NCBI GenBank assembly: GCA_902623395.1
Contig: CACNTN010000001.1
Location: 107,323 to 171,322, forward strand
Direction: 5' to 3'
Source: an uncultured Pelagibacteraceae bacterium
GTDB taxonomy: Bacteria; Pseudomonadota; Alphaproteobacteria; Pelagibacterales; Pelagibacteraceae
Length of the DNA stretch: 64,000 nt
How positions within the stretch are numbered: position 1 is the stretch's first letter; each line of letters begins with the position of its first letter. The notes under the pieces are model-generated. The model saw nothing but the letters and a program-made list of their open reading frames with translations, did no database searches and had not been told where the DNA came from. Below, in pieces: positions 19,862-28,632 of the stretch. The position numbers and the translations under genes are program-made.

Positions 19862-21579
19862 GTAAGTCAAATAAATGGCCAGTTATTGGAACAGTATTAG
19901 GTGAAACAAACATTAATGAATTTTCATTTACTTTAAAAAGCCATAAGGCAAGCAAGGGAGATATTGTTTGCACGCAAACAAAAATTCCAAGCGATATTGA
20001 TGAAAATAAGATTATAGAGGTTACAGTGTGGGGTAAAATTACTAGTATTGATAGTTTTAACCAATTTTTTCCAAGAGAAGCAGCACAGGAGCTTACTAAT
20101 GAAAATATCAATATTGCAGATACTATTTTACCTACAACAAGGGACGAGTTAATTTGTAACGTAAATATTCTAGGCTATACAAAAAATACAGATCAAAAAC
20201 TTAAATTAAAACCTTTAAATTATCCTGTAAAACCAGCCGCAATGGTAACTTATCCATCGGAAAAAGATTTAGAAAAACTATTAGTGAGTGATCTTGGTGC
20301 AAAATTTCCAATTCTACTTGGCAACTTATCTACAAGAAAGAACGTAAAAATTCAAATAGATGCTGAAAAGTTAGCGGCTAGACACATGCTCGTAACTGGA
20401 ATGTCTGGTGCAGGTAAAACTGTAGCTGTAAGAAGAATTATTTCTGAATACATGAAACTAAACTATCCTTTATTAGTTATAGATATTCATGGAGATTATT
20501 TAGGTTTTGTTCAAAAACAAAAAAAATACTTCAAAGATAATAAAGTGAAACTTTTTTACCCCAAATTATCAGTGAATTCAGATGATAAAGAAATTGTTTA
20601 TACATTAATTGAAAAATTAGGAAAAAAACTTACCGACCCTCAGAATGACTACCTTGATACGCTTATTAGTAAAAATAATTATGAAGGAGGTGATTTATCT
20701 AAATATATAGAAAAATTAATTATTGAGTCTAACAAAATCTATAAAATGCGTAGCACAAAAACTATTGATAAAGCAAAAAGTACTTATAACCAACATAAGC
20801 CCGCAAGTATTTATGTCGTAACTAGGAGTTTAAGAGAAGTTTTAAAAAGACTTAATAAGATGGAACAAACCAATTATAAGCATAGAAAAAAAATGAGCGA
20901 TCTTAAGTTTGAGGAACTGCCGGATCCTGCAACTGAGCCCGAAAAAATTATAAGTAAAGGTCAATTAAGTATACTTTATCTGAAGGGATACCAATCTCTA
21001 CCTGCTAGCGCGATCTTATCAATTTTAATGGAGTCATTATTTAATATTAGACAAGAAATAAATGAAGAAATTTGCCCATTCTTAACTATCATAGAAGAAG
21101 CTCAAAATTTTGTCCCATCGAGATCTGAAAATAAAGATAATTTACCTTCCGTTGAAACAATAAGAAGAATAATCACGGAGGGTAGAAAATTTGGTACAGG
21201 GATTTGTTTAGTAAGTCAGCAACCTGATAGACTTGATGATACCATCATAAGTCAATGTAACTCTCATATTTATTTAAGGTTAAAAAATCAAAAGGCGCAA
21301 AAGTTTTGTAGGGATACATCAGAATACGCTGACAAAGAAGATACTGCTCAATTACCTAATCTAGCTAATGGTCAGGCAATAATTTGCGGTCAAGTCGTTA
21401 ACTTTTCTTTGCCAGTTCAAATTAAATTTGATGAGGAGCTTTTAAACGATGATATTCAAAATGAAAATTTTATATCAATGGTAGAAAACTGGGATGATAA
21501 CAATACAGTTAAACTGAGAAAAAAATTTGCCAAAGATTTTTCGAATATTTCTTCATCAGACCAAAGGAGGCCAAATTAG
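19858..21579 (+). CDS. herA: HerA-family ATPase/DNA translocase (HAS-barrel + FtsK/HerA P-loop)
   Basis: Walker A VTGMSGAGKTVAVRRII, IDIHGDYLGF, Walker B FLTIIEEAQNFVP, GTGICLVSQQPDRLDDTIISQCNSHIYLRLKN. Confidence 0.93.
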   Translation: MSKSNKWPVIGTVLGETNINEFSFTLKSHKASKGDIVCTQTKIPSDIDENKIIEVTVWGKITSIDSFNQFFPREAAQELTNENINIADTILPTTRDELICNVNILGYTKNTDQKLKLKPLNYPVKPAAMVTYPSEKDLEKLLVSDLGAKFPILLGNLSTRKNVKIQIDAEKLAARHMLVTGMSGAGKTVAVRRIISEYMKLNYPLLVIDIHGDYLGFVQKQKKYFKDNKVKLFYPKLSVNSDDKEIVYTLIEKLGKKLTDPQNDYLDTLISKNNYEGGDLSKYIEKLIIESNKIYKMRSTKTIDKAKSTYNQHKPASIYVVTRSLREVLKRLNKMEQTNYKHRKKMSDLKFEELPDPATEPEKIISKGQLSILYLKGYQSLPASAILSILMESLFNIRQEINEEICPFLTIIEEAQNFVPSRSENKDNLPSVETIRRIITEGRKFGTGICLVSQQPDRLDDTIISQCNSHIYLRLKNQKAQKFCRDTSEYADKEDTAQLPNLANGQAIICGQVVNFSLPVQIKFDEELLNDDIQNENFISMVENWDDNNTVKLRKKFAKDFSNISSSDQRRPN

Positions 21580-21860
21580 TGTCATATGAAATTCCACTTC
21601 TTACTATGAGGATGGCTGCTACAGCTTTACTTTTCATAGCAATTTGGAACATTTGGACTTTCAGAATAACTCCAAGATTTTGTGCTCCATTTGCTTTTCT
21701 ATTTAATATTTCAGGTATTATTTTTTTAACTCTTGGAATTAAATATGAAATCTTTGATTTAGTAAGAGGCGGTGGTGTAATTTTGTTTGTTTCATACATC
21801 TTAATAATAAGTTTCCTAATTGATAACTTTCTAAGGAGTAAAAATGATAGCAAAGATTAA
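21579..21860 (+). CDS. Small membrane protein (93 aa)
   Basis: GTG start overlaps herA stop (TAGTG); about three hydrophobic segments. Confidence 0.7.
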   Translation: MSYEIPLLTMRMAATALLFIAIWNIWTFRITPRFCAPFAFLFNISGIIFLTLGIKYEIFDLVRGGGVILFVSYILIISFLIDNFLRSKNDSKD

Positions 21861-22035
21861 ATGTATTTATTGTTTTGGTGCGGGTAGAGAAATTATTAGG
21901 ACACCATTAGTAACCTTTGGGAAGTTTGGAATTTTTAGAGAAAAAACTAGGCTCTGCATTGTTTGCTATGGAAAAGGTCATCTTCACCCTCAAGTATTAT
22001 ATGACCTTGAACAGGACTGTAGGACTTTTCATTAA
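21844..22035 (+). CDS. Small zinc-binding protein with paired CxxCxGxG motifs (63 aa)
   Basis: KCIYCFGAGREI ... LCIVCYGKGHLH: two DnaJ-type CxxCxGxG half-sites; SD AAGGAG before ATG. Confidence 0.75.
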   Translation: MIAKIKCIYCFGAGREIIRTPLVTFGKFGIFREKTRLCIVCYGKGHLHPQVLYDLEQDCRTFH

Positions 22036-22265
22036 TGAAAATTTTATCTGCGGATAAAGTTGAGGTCAGAATTGAAAGGCAGCCAGATAGCAGCGATTGT
22101 AAATGGTGCCTTTATTGTAAAATAGAAAAAAAAAATAAATCAAAATTATTATTCATGATTAAGACCAATGTTTCTCCTTATTTGTTATTTCAACAAAATA
22201 AAATAAATTTAATTGAAAATTCAAAAAAAATTAAATCTGAGGTTCTAAAGCACAGTGAACTTTAA
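22035..22265 (+). CDS. Hypothetical protein (76 aa)
   Basis: TAATG overlap with previous gene; contains SDCKWCLYC cysteine cluster. Confidence 0.65.
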   Translation: MKILSADKVEVRIERQPDSSDCKWCLYCKIEKKNKSKLLFMIKTNVSPYLLFQQNKINLIENSKKIKSEVLKHSEL

Positions 22266-22602
22266 AAGAGAAGAATTAGATCTAATTTTAAAAAAATGTT
22301 CGGTAAAACTTGATTTAAAAGAATACAACGAGTTATGTAGAATACTGTGGGTATCATTAAATGGTGCTACTTTTGAAATTAAAAATCCATGGAGCTCAGA
22401 TTTTTTAAGAGACTGTGAAGATATTTGGAAAAATGAAAATAATATCTCAAAAAAGATTATCGAGAATAGTCCTAACATCATCGATTTTGATGAAAGAAAA
22501 GAAAAGCTTATACAAGATCTTCATGAAGAGATTGAAAATTTAAAAATGAGAAACGATCCAGATATTATTCCTGATGACTTTGAGGTAGATGATGAGCCTT
22601 AA
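22255..22602 (+). CDS. Hypothetical protein (115 aa), last gene of nurA-herA operon
   Basis: GTG start overlapping previous gene; no family recognised. Confidence 0.65.
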   Translation: MNFKREELDLILKKCSVKLDLKEYNELCRILWVSLNGATFEIKNPWSSDFLRDCEDIWKNENNISKKIIENSPNIIDFDERKEKLIQDLHEEIENLKMRNDPDIIPDDFEVDDEP

Positions 22603-23550
22603 TTAAAGATGTTTTATAATGTTTTTAGCTGGGGAAGTTTTTTTAATCCATTGTGAAGGAATATTTTTTAAACCTTTATAAGCTGCAAAATAAGCGCCTA
22701 CAAAGTTAGCTCTAGAACAATTGCAGCCACCGGCTTTAATAGTTTTAATAATTGCAGATTTATAATTATTTGAAGTAATCATGGCATGAATAGACCCCAT
22801 GAAGGTGCCGGGATAACTACACGCTTTTCCAAATTGCTTTACAACTTTAGTATGGTTATGTTTTTTTAATCTTAAAACCTTTTTAATATTAGCAACAACG
22901 CTTTTGAAATATCGTTTTTTGCCATACTTTCTAACAAAGGCATTTACAGGGCTTTTCTCACCATTCATTGCTAAATCAATAATCTTTAATTTTGCTAACG
23001 CGTAAGTTACATTTACTTTAGAGTTAGCTACACTTTTTATAACCCTCTTTAGATCAGTCTCCGAGTTGTTATAAAGAAAATAAGTTAATGCTGCGCAATA
23101 ACCATCGGACTCGTTTACCTTTTTGCCTCCAGTCGTGCTCTTCTTTGTTTTAATGTTTTGTATAGTTTCTAATATGTTTTGGTGGATCCAAGGACCATTC
23201 ATGGGCATTTTCCATTTAATCTTTTTATATTTTTTTCTTAGTTTTAAATTCTTCCAATAGGCTGAACCTGGTCCAAAGTTTTTTACTATATTTCTTTTGA
23301 AATTCTTTATAATTTCTGTTTTTTTCTTTGTAGAAATTAATGTCCTAAACATTACTTGACCAACATCGTTGTATCCAGAAACTTTCCCTGTTTTGATTGA
23401 GTAAAAAGGACTTTTATTTTTTTTTAAAAAAGCTATTTCTTTTTTACCTTTAATATATTGATTTAATTTTTTGGGATCATAAACCCAATGCAAGGGTCTT
23501 GCAGCTGCGTCAGCAACTGTTGCACCTAAAAAAATATGTAAGTTATCCAT
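22603..23550 (-). CDS. ADP-ribosylglycohydrolase / crystallin-J1-like protein
   Basis: LGATVADAAARPLHWVYD near the N-terminus, ESDGYCAALTYFLYN, and GGCNCSRANFVGAYFAAYKGLKNIPSQWI, typical of the ARH family. Confidence 0.75.
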   Translation of the reverse strand: MDNLHIFLGATVADAAARPLHWVYDPKKLNQYIKGKKEIAFLKKNKSPFYSIKTGKVSGYNDVGQVMFRTLISTKKKTEIIKNFKRNIVKNFGPGSAYWKNLKLRKKYKKIKWKMPMNGPWIHQNILETIQNIKTKKSTTGGKKVNESDGYCAALTYFLYNNSETDLKRVIKSVANSKVNVTYALAKLKIIDLAMNGEKSPVNAFVRKYGKKRYFKSVVANIKKVLRLKKHNHTKVVKQFGKACSYPGTFMGSIHAMITSNNYKSAIIKTIKAGGCNCSRANFVGAYFAAYKGLKNIPSQWIKKTSPAKNIIKHL

Positions 23551-24634
23551 TTCCTACAGCTTTCTTATTTGCTAAGGATCCACAAGATGCATTGATGTCT
23601 CTACCTCTACTTCTTCTAAAAAGAGATAGGAAACCATTGTCTTGTATAATTTTTGAAAACTTATCTATATTATCTTTTGAGGCAGGTTTAAAACTTTTAT
23701 TTGCAAGAGGGTTAAATTCAATCAAATTCAGTTTTGATGGAACTTTTTTCATTATTTTTACTAATTCTTTAGCATGTTCTTCGGTCATATTTTCCTCTAA
23801 GCAGATCCATTCAATAAAAATAGGTAATTTTGTTTTGTCATAATATTTTTTTAACTGGGGAACCAATGAATTTATAGAATATTTTTCATTGATGGGCATA
23901 ATCTCAGATCTATGTTTTGGAATTGAGCTATGCAAACTCCAAGCTAGATAAACATTTAGTTCTTTTGCAGCCCACTCAATGGCATCCATATTATCTTTTT
24001 TAATTCCAACGCCCACGGTGCTAACTGTTATTCTAGTTCTTCCATATTCAAGTCCATCTTTATTTTTTGAGTTATCAATTGCTACTTTAACATTATCTAA
24101 ATTTAAAAAAGGTGATCCCTCACCCATTAAAACTTGATTGGTAATCTTTTTTTGTGACGACCAATCGTCAATATAATCTTTACATAAAATAATTTGAGAA
24201 ATAATTTCACCTGGGGTTAGATTTCTAACTAGTTTTTTTGAAATTTGAGCTGTTGCACAAAACTCACATGATAAATAACAACCTACGGATACTGATAAAC
24301 AAATCGTGTAACGACTTTGAGATTTATCAGGTATTAAGACACTTTCCACGTTCCTTTTGTCTTTAAGTTCAAGTAGAAATTTAATTGTTCCATCTTTAGA
24401 TTTTTGAATATCAATTATTTTAGGTTTTTCTAAACTAATTAGATCTTTAATTTTATTTCTTAGCTCTAATCCAAATGTTGTAAGTTCATCAAATTTTTTT
24501 ATATTTTTCTTATAAACAGCATTAAACATTTGCTGTGCACGCATCTTTGCTTTTTTTTCATCAACTTCTGCTTTTTCAATTAAAAAGTTTTTTAATTGAT
24601 CAAAATTGAGATCATAGAAGTTCTGTTTATTCAT
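23543..24634 (-). CDS. RlmN-like radical SAM methyltransferase (divergent)
   Basis: CxxxCxxC in SVGCYLSCEFCATAQ; LMGEGSPFLNLDNV; ITVSTVGV; C-terminal RGRDINASCGSLA. ORF track start 24676; ATG 24634 (MNKQNFYDL) aligns better with RlmN N-termini. Confidence 0.8.
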   Translation of the reverse strand: MNKQNFYDLNFDQLKNFLIEKAEVDEKKAKMRAQQMFNAVYKKNIKKFDELTTFGLELRNKIKDLISLEKPKIIDIQKSKDGTIKFLLELKDKRNVESVLIPDKSQSRYTICLSVSVGCYLSCEFCATAQISKKLVRNLTPGEIISQIILCKDYIDDWSSQKKITNQVLMGEGSPFLNLDNVKVAIDNSKNKDGLEYGRTRITVSTVGVGIKKDNMDAIEWAAKELNVYLAWSLHSSIPKHRSEIMPINEKYSINSLVPQLKKYYDKTKLPIFIEWICLEENMTEEHAKELVKIMKKVPSKLNLIEFNPLANKSFKPASKDNIDKFSKIIQDNGFLSLFRRSRGRDINASCGSLANKKAVGNG

Positions 24635-24654
24635 TGATTTTATATTAAAGACTT

Positions 24655-24678
24655 GAGTGGGGTATTTAAACCCCACTC
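24655..24678 (-). terminator. Rho-independent-like hairpin downstream of the 63-aa gene
   Basis: Perfect 9-bp stem GAGTGGGGT-ATTTAA-ACCCCACTC; modest T-rich tail on minus strand. Confidence 0.65.
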
Positions 24679-24689
24679 CATAAGATTAA

Positions 24690-24881
24690 TTAAAGTTTTG
24701 ATCGGTCAGTTTTTAAATGCTTGAGAATTTTCCCAGCGTTTTTACCTTCCTTAATCAAATAGCCGCTCGTTCCATTTCCATTGGCCTCTGGAGCTTCAGC
24801 TTTTTTGTTAAGTGTGCTTGCTAGTTTAGCCTCTGACTTTTCTCGGCTGAACTTACCAAGCAAACGTGAAAATCTATCCAT
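24690..24881 (-). CDS. Small basic protein (63 aa)
   Basis: SD GAAGAAAGGAGATGTG-ATG gives MDRFSRLLGKFSREKSEAKLASTLNKKAEAPEANGNGTSGYLIKEGKNAGKILKHLKTDRSKL; the ORF-track extension to 25001 lies over a hairpin-rich leader. Confidence 0.65.
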   Translation of the reverse strand: MDRFSRLLGKFSREKSEAKLASTLNKKAEAPEANGNGTSGYLIKEGKNAGKILKHLKTDRSKL

Positions 24882-24909
24882 CACATCTCCTTTCTTCAAC
24901 CGCTTTGCA

Positions 24910-24966
24910 ACTCCCTTATGGAGTCCGGCATGCGAATGCCGAGTCTTTTTTCCCATGACATATGGG
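24910..24966 (-). promoter_or_regulatory. Cluster of three hairpins upstream of the 63-aa gene (candidate structured leader)
   Basis: ACTCC-CTTAT-GGAGT (24910-24924), CGGCAT-GCGA-ATGCCG (24926-24941), CCCAT-GACAT-ATGGG (24952-24966), plus-strand notation. Confidence 0.4.
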
Positions 24967-25000
24967 TAATGAAACTTTATTATAACGATAATATTTGTCA

Positions 25001-25156
25001 ATGGATAATAAGCTATTAGGAGTAATCATTATAGGCTTTGGCCTCTTAGTTCTTTTTAGTAAACAAGAATATTCATGGGTTATTTCTGCGATTGCGGTGG
25101 GGATAGGCTCAGGATTTATAATACGAAAAAGTGAAAAAAATGATATAGACAGTTAA
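25001..25156 (+). CDS. Small membrane protein (51 aa)
   Basis: MDNKLLGVIIIGFGLLVLFSKQEYSWVISAIAVGIGSGFIIRKSEKNDIDS*; two hydrophobic segments; just upstream of the flavodoxin-fold gene; absent from ORF track. Confidence 0.55.
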   Translation: MDNKLLGVIIIGFGLLVLFSKQEYSWVISAIAVGIGSGFIIRKSEKNDIDS

Positions 25157-25158
25157 AG

Positions 25159-25737
25159 ATGTCTAAAAAAATTTTCATTGTTTACGGCCATCACAATACT
25201 AAAAAATGTTTCAATCAATCTGTTAGGGACACATTTATAGAGGAAGCTCAAAAGTTAGGCCATGAAATTGATTTAATAAATTTACATGAAGAAAAATCAA
25301 TTCCTTTTTTTAATGGCTCAGCGCCAAGTGAACAAGTGCTTGATTATAGAAAAAGATTAGAGCAAAGCGATATCTTATTAATGATTTCACCTTGCTATAA
25401 CTTAAGAGCAACTGCAATTTTAGAAAACTGGGTTGATTTAGTCCTAGCTCCTAAATGGTTTTTTTCTTTTAAAAGACTAGTTGGTAATTGGGGTTATCCA
25501 GTTGCAGGTGCAATGAAAGATAAGAAGGCTATTGTTTCAATGTCATACGGTGGAAATTGGTTTTCAATACAAACTTGGTTTCAAAATATACCTTTTAGAA
25601 GAATTAAAGCTGGAGTGCTTAAGCTAGGAGGTATGAAAACAACTTATATAAGATTTTATGAGGTTCTCCCAGGTATGACACCTAAGAGATTTGATAGACA
25701 CATGAAAAAAGTGAGACAATTAGTGAGAAATTTATAA
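25159..25737 (+). CDS. NAD(P)H dehydrogenase (quinone)-like flavodoxin-fold protein
   Basis: MSKKIFIVYGHHNTKKCFNQSVRD ... APKWFFSFKRLVGNWGYPVAG. Confidence 0.8.
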   Translation: MSKKIFIVYGHHNTKKCFNQSVRDTFIEEAQKLGHEIDLINLHEEKSIPFFNGSAPSEQVLDYRKRLEQSDILLMISPCYNLRATAILENWVDLVLAPKWFFSFKRLVGNWGYPVAGAMKDKKAIVSMSYGGNWFSIQTWFQNIPFRRIKAGVLKLGGMKTTYIRFYEVLPGMTPKRFDRHMKKVRQLVRNL

Positions 25738-25775
25738 TAATTTAAATTTCATTTTAAAAAGTATATAAACTTCTT

Positions 25776-26222
25776 ATGGAAAGCTTTAAAAATTGGATGA
25801 CAGAGGCAGCGAACATTATGTTCGATGATAGTAAAAATGATTTAAGAAGTTTACCAAAATCTGTAAGGCTTCAAATATTAATTGTGCTGTCGTTTGTTTG
25901 GTCGACTGTTTTTAGTTTATATGTTTTCAGTGTAACTTCTTTCATTTTTGGTTGGGCTGGAGTAGTAATGGCCCACATAGGTTTAATTATTGCAGTATAT
26001 TTAACTTTTAAATTTTTTCACAAAAAACAAGAACAACCTATTAGTGTCTTTCAATCAGGAAACTATAATCCAGCTAAAATTTTTGCAATTTTTTTTATAG
26101 TTTTTTTTATTTTTATCTTCACAAAAGGAATTGATGTTTTAACTAGAACTAATTCTTATGAAACTCCATATTCTGGTCCTGATACAACTACTGAAGAAAG
26201 AATTAAAAGATTTGTAAAATAG
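25776..26222 (+). CDS. Hypothetical membrane protein (148 aa)
   Basis: Three hydrophobic segments; otherwise unrecognised. Confidence 0.65.
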   Translation: MESFKNWMTEAANIMFDDSKNDLRSLPKSVRLQILIVLSFVWSTVFSLYVFSVTSFIFGWAGVVMAHIGLIIAVYLTFKFFHKKQEQPISVFQSGNYNPAKIFAIFFIVFFIFIFTKGIDVLTRTNSYETPYSGPDTTTEERIKRFVK

Positions 26223-26246
26223 GCAATTCTTATCTAAAATTATTTC

Positions 26247-27086
26247 ATGAGATTATTAAGAGTTGGAGATATTGGTCAAGAAAAAGTTGCAGCCTTGGAT
26301 GACAATAATATTATGAGAGATCTCTCTTCTCATATTAAAGACCTGAACCCTGAAACTATAAACTTTGATAATCTAAAAAAATTAGAGCAAATTAAATTAG
26401 AAACGCTGCCTGAGATTAAAAAAGATATTCGAATTGGATCTTGTATTAATAGGCCAAGTAATATTCTTTGTATTGGCTTAAATTATTCACTCCATGCTGA
26501 ACAAACAGGGTCTAAACTACCAGATTATCCAATAGTATTTAATAAAAGCCCTGATTGTCTTCAGGGGCCCTTTGATCCAATTAAAAAAAGTAAAACACAA
26601 GAAAAATTAGATTATGAAGTTGAACTTGCAGTAGTGATAGGAAAAGAAGCATCAAACGTTTCAGAAGATGAAGCGCTAGATTATGTTTTTGGCTATTTTA
26701 TATTAAACGATATTTCTGATCGTCATGTTCAAAAAGTAATTGGTAATGGACATTGGACACTAGGAAAATCCTGGTGTGCTCCTGCTGGTGGAACTTTGAT
26801 AACGAAGGAGCACATAAAAGATATAAATGACATTAATTTATCTTTAAGTGTTAACGGTGAAATAAGACAAGACGGAAATACTAAAAATATGATATTTAAA
26901 GTGAAATTCTTGATCTCACATATTAGTAAATATTTAACTTTAAAGACTGGTACTATCATATCGACGGGCACTCCTGCTGGAACGGGCATGGAGCAAAAAC
27001 CACAAAAATTTCTACAAGTGGGTGATAAACTTCATCTTAAAGTTGATCATTTAGGTGAACAAAAATATGAAATCGTTGAGGCCTAA
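26247..27086 (+). CDS. Fumarylacetoacetate hydrolase family protein
   Basis: ILCIGLNYSLHAEQTGSKLPDYPIVFNKSP; LDYEVELAVVIGKEA; ISTGTPAGTGM. Confidence 0.92.
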   Translation: MRLLRVGDIGQEKVAALDDNNIMRDLSSHIKDLNPETINFDNLKKLEQIKLETLPEIKKDIRIGSCINRPSNILCIGLNYSLHAEQTGSKLPDYPIVFNKSPDCLQGPFDPIKKSKTQEKLDYEVELAVVIGKEASNVSEDEALDYVFGYFILNDISDRHVQKVIGNGHWTLGKSWCAPAGGTLITKEHIKDINDINLSLSVNGEIRQDGNTKNMIFKVKFLISHISKYLTLKTGTIISTGTPAGTGMEQKPQKFLQVGDKLHLKVDHLGEQKYEIVEA

Positions 27087-27196
27087 TGTCTAAAAGATAT
27101 AGCGGAAAAAGTTTTAAAGACTCAAGTGTAATGAAAAAAGCTAAACTAACATTTAAAGAAAAAAGAAAATTAAAAAGAGAAAAGAAAAAAAAATAA
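27086..27196 (+). CDS. Very basic small protein (36 aa)
   Basis: MSKRYSGKSFKDSSVMKKAKLTFKEKRKLKREKKKK*; TAATG coupling at both ends; absent from ORF track. Confidence 0.5.
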   Translation: MSKRYSGKSFKDSSVMKKAKLTFKEKRKLKREKKKK

Positions 27197-27822
27197 TGTG
27201 CGGAAGATTCACTATAAGAAAGCCAGTTACTAAAACAGTCGATATAGTTAAAACGAATATTAAGGTTGAAGATAGTGACAACTACAATGCCCATCCTAGT
27301 CAACATCTTCCAATCATAAAATCCTATACGAATGGAAAAGCACTTGAATTATGTGAATGGGGAATAGTTCCTTCTTGGTCAAAAAAACTTGATAAATTTT
27401 CTCCTCTTATCAATGCTAGGAAAGAAACTTTAATGGAAAAAGTTACATTTAAAAACCTAATTCAAACTTCAAGATGTATCGTGCCTGCAGATGGTTATTA
27501 CGAATGGAAAAGAGAGGATAAAACAAAAACGCCTTATTATTTTACCAAAGAAAACGATGAACTGATGTTTCTTGCGGCTATTTACCAGAATAACCAATTT
27601 TGCTTAATTACAAGAGAGGCAACTGAAAAAATTAGTACAATTCATCATAGAGAGCCTTTAATTATTAATCAAAGTCAAATAAACAACTACTTAAATGTTA
27701 AAAAAGATGCTATGGAAATTTTAAATTCAATTAAACCACCTGAACTAAAATTTCATGAGATATCAAAAGATATTAACAACCCAATAAATAATGACCCTGC
27801 TTTAATTAAGCCTTTAAACTAA
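27196..27822 (+). CDS. SOS response-associated peptidase, YedK/HMCES (SRAP) family
   Basis: MCGRFT N-terminus, PSWSKKLD, INARKETL, RCIVPADGYYEWKR, FLAAIY, HHREPLII. Confidence 0.93.
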   Translation: MCGRFTIRKPVTKTVDIVKTNIKVEDSDNYNAHPSQHLPIIKSYTNGKALELCEWGIVPSWSKKLDKFSPLINARKETLMEKVTFKNLIQTSRCIVPADGYYEWKREDKTKTPYYFTKENDELMFLAAIYQNNQFCLITREATEKISTIHHREPLIINQSQINNYLNVKKDAMEILNSIKPPELKFHEISKDINNPINNDPALIKPLN

Positions 27823-28632
27823 ATGAATTTATCTATCTCACCAGGAAAAAATAATGTTGGAGCTTATATAAACGGCATTAATTTAAAATCTCTAGATCAA
27901 GATCAGGCAATAGAAATAAAAAAGATTTTAAACCAATACGGAGTAATATTTATAAAAGAACAAAATCTTGATCCTGAAACTTATCAAAATTTTGCAAAAA
28001 ATATAGGCCAACCCGTAGTATATCCAAGACTTAAAGGCTTAGATGAAAAATTTCCATTTATAAATGTAATCGAGAGAAAGCCTGATGATAAAAATTTAAG
28101 TTTCGGCTCTAGCTGGCTTCATCAGGATACGAGTTATTTAGCAAATGATAGACCAAGATATACAATGTTAATGGGTATGGAGATACCAGTTGGCCAAGGT
28201 AATACTATATTCTCTTCTGGCTTTAATGCTTACGACAAATTACCAGACGACATCAAAGAAAAAATTAAAGACGCTACTGGAGTTTTTTCTTCAGCAGGTC
28301 CGATAGCAGTAACAAGACTTGAACGAGAAAAAGAAATGGGAATCAGATCTTCAGAAAGTATGGAGGCTGAACATCCAATAGTTATTACTGTAGACGGGAA
28401 GAAAACTCTTTATGTTTCTCCGGGTCATTTAATGAAAATTAAAAATGTAAAAGAAGATGAAGCAGAATATTTAAAGAATTATTTAGTAGATCACGTAAAT
28501 AAAAAAGAGTTTATATTTTCATATGAGTGGACTAAAGGTGATATCTGTCTTTGGGATAATTTAAGTATTCTGCATATGGCAAGTGAAATAAAGAACTGTA
28601 GAAGAGTTATGCATAGAATAACGATTAAATAA
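27823..28632 (+). CDS. TauD/TfdA family dioxygenase
   Basis: WLHQDTSYLANDRPRYTMLMGMEIP, DICLWDNLSILHMA, CRRVMHRITIK. Confidence 0.88.
   Translation: MNLSISPGKNNVGAYINGINLKSLDQDQAIEIKKILNQYGVIFIKEQNLDPETYQNFAKNIGQPVVYPRLKGLDEKFPFINVIERKPDDKNLSFGSSWLHQDTSYLANDRPRYTMLMGMEIPVGQGNTIFSSGFNAYDKLPDDIKEKIKDATGVFSSAGPIAVTRLEREKEMGIRSSESMEAEHPIVITVDGKKTLYVSPGHLMKIKNVKEDEAEYLKNYLVDHVNKKEFIFSYEWTKGDICLWDNLSILHMASEIKNCRRVMHRITIK

Noticed and set aside
16110-22602. Prophage or integrative element around the HTH protein
   Set aside because: No integrase, tRNA attachment site, terminase, capsid or tail genes; flanks show no visible direct repeats; all recognisable neighbours are DNA-end-metabolism genes.
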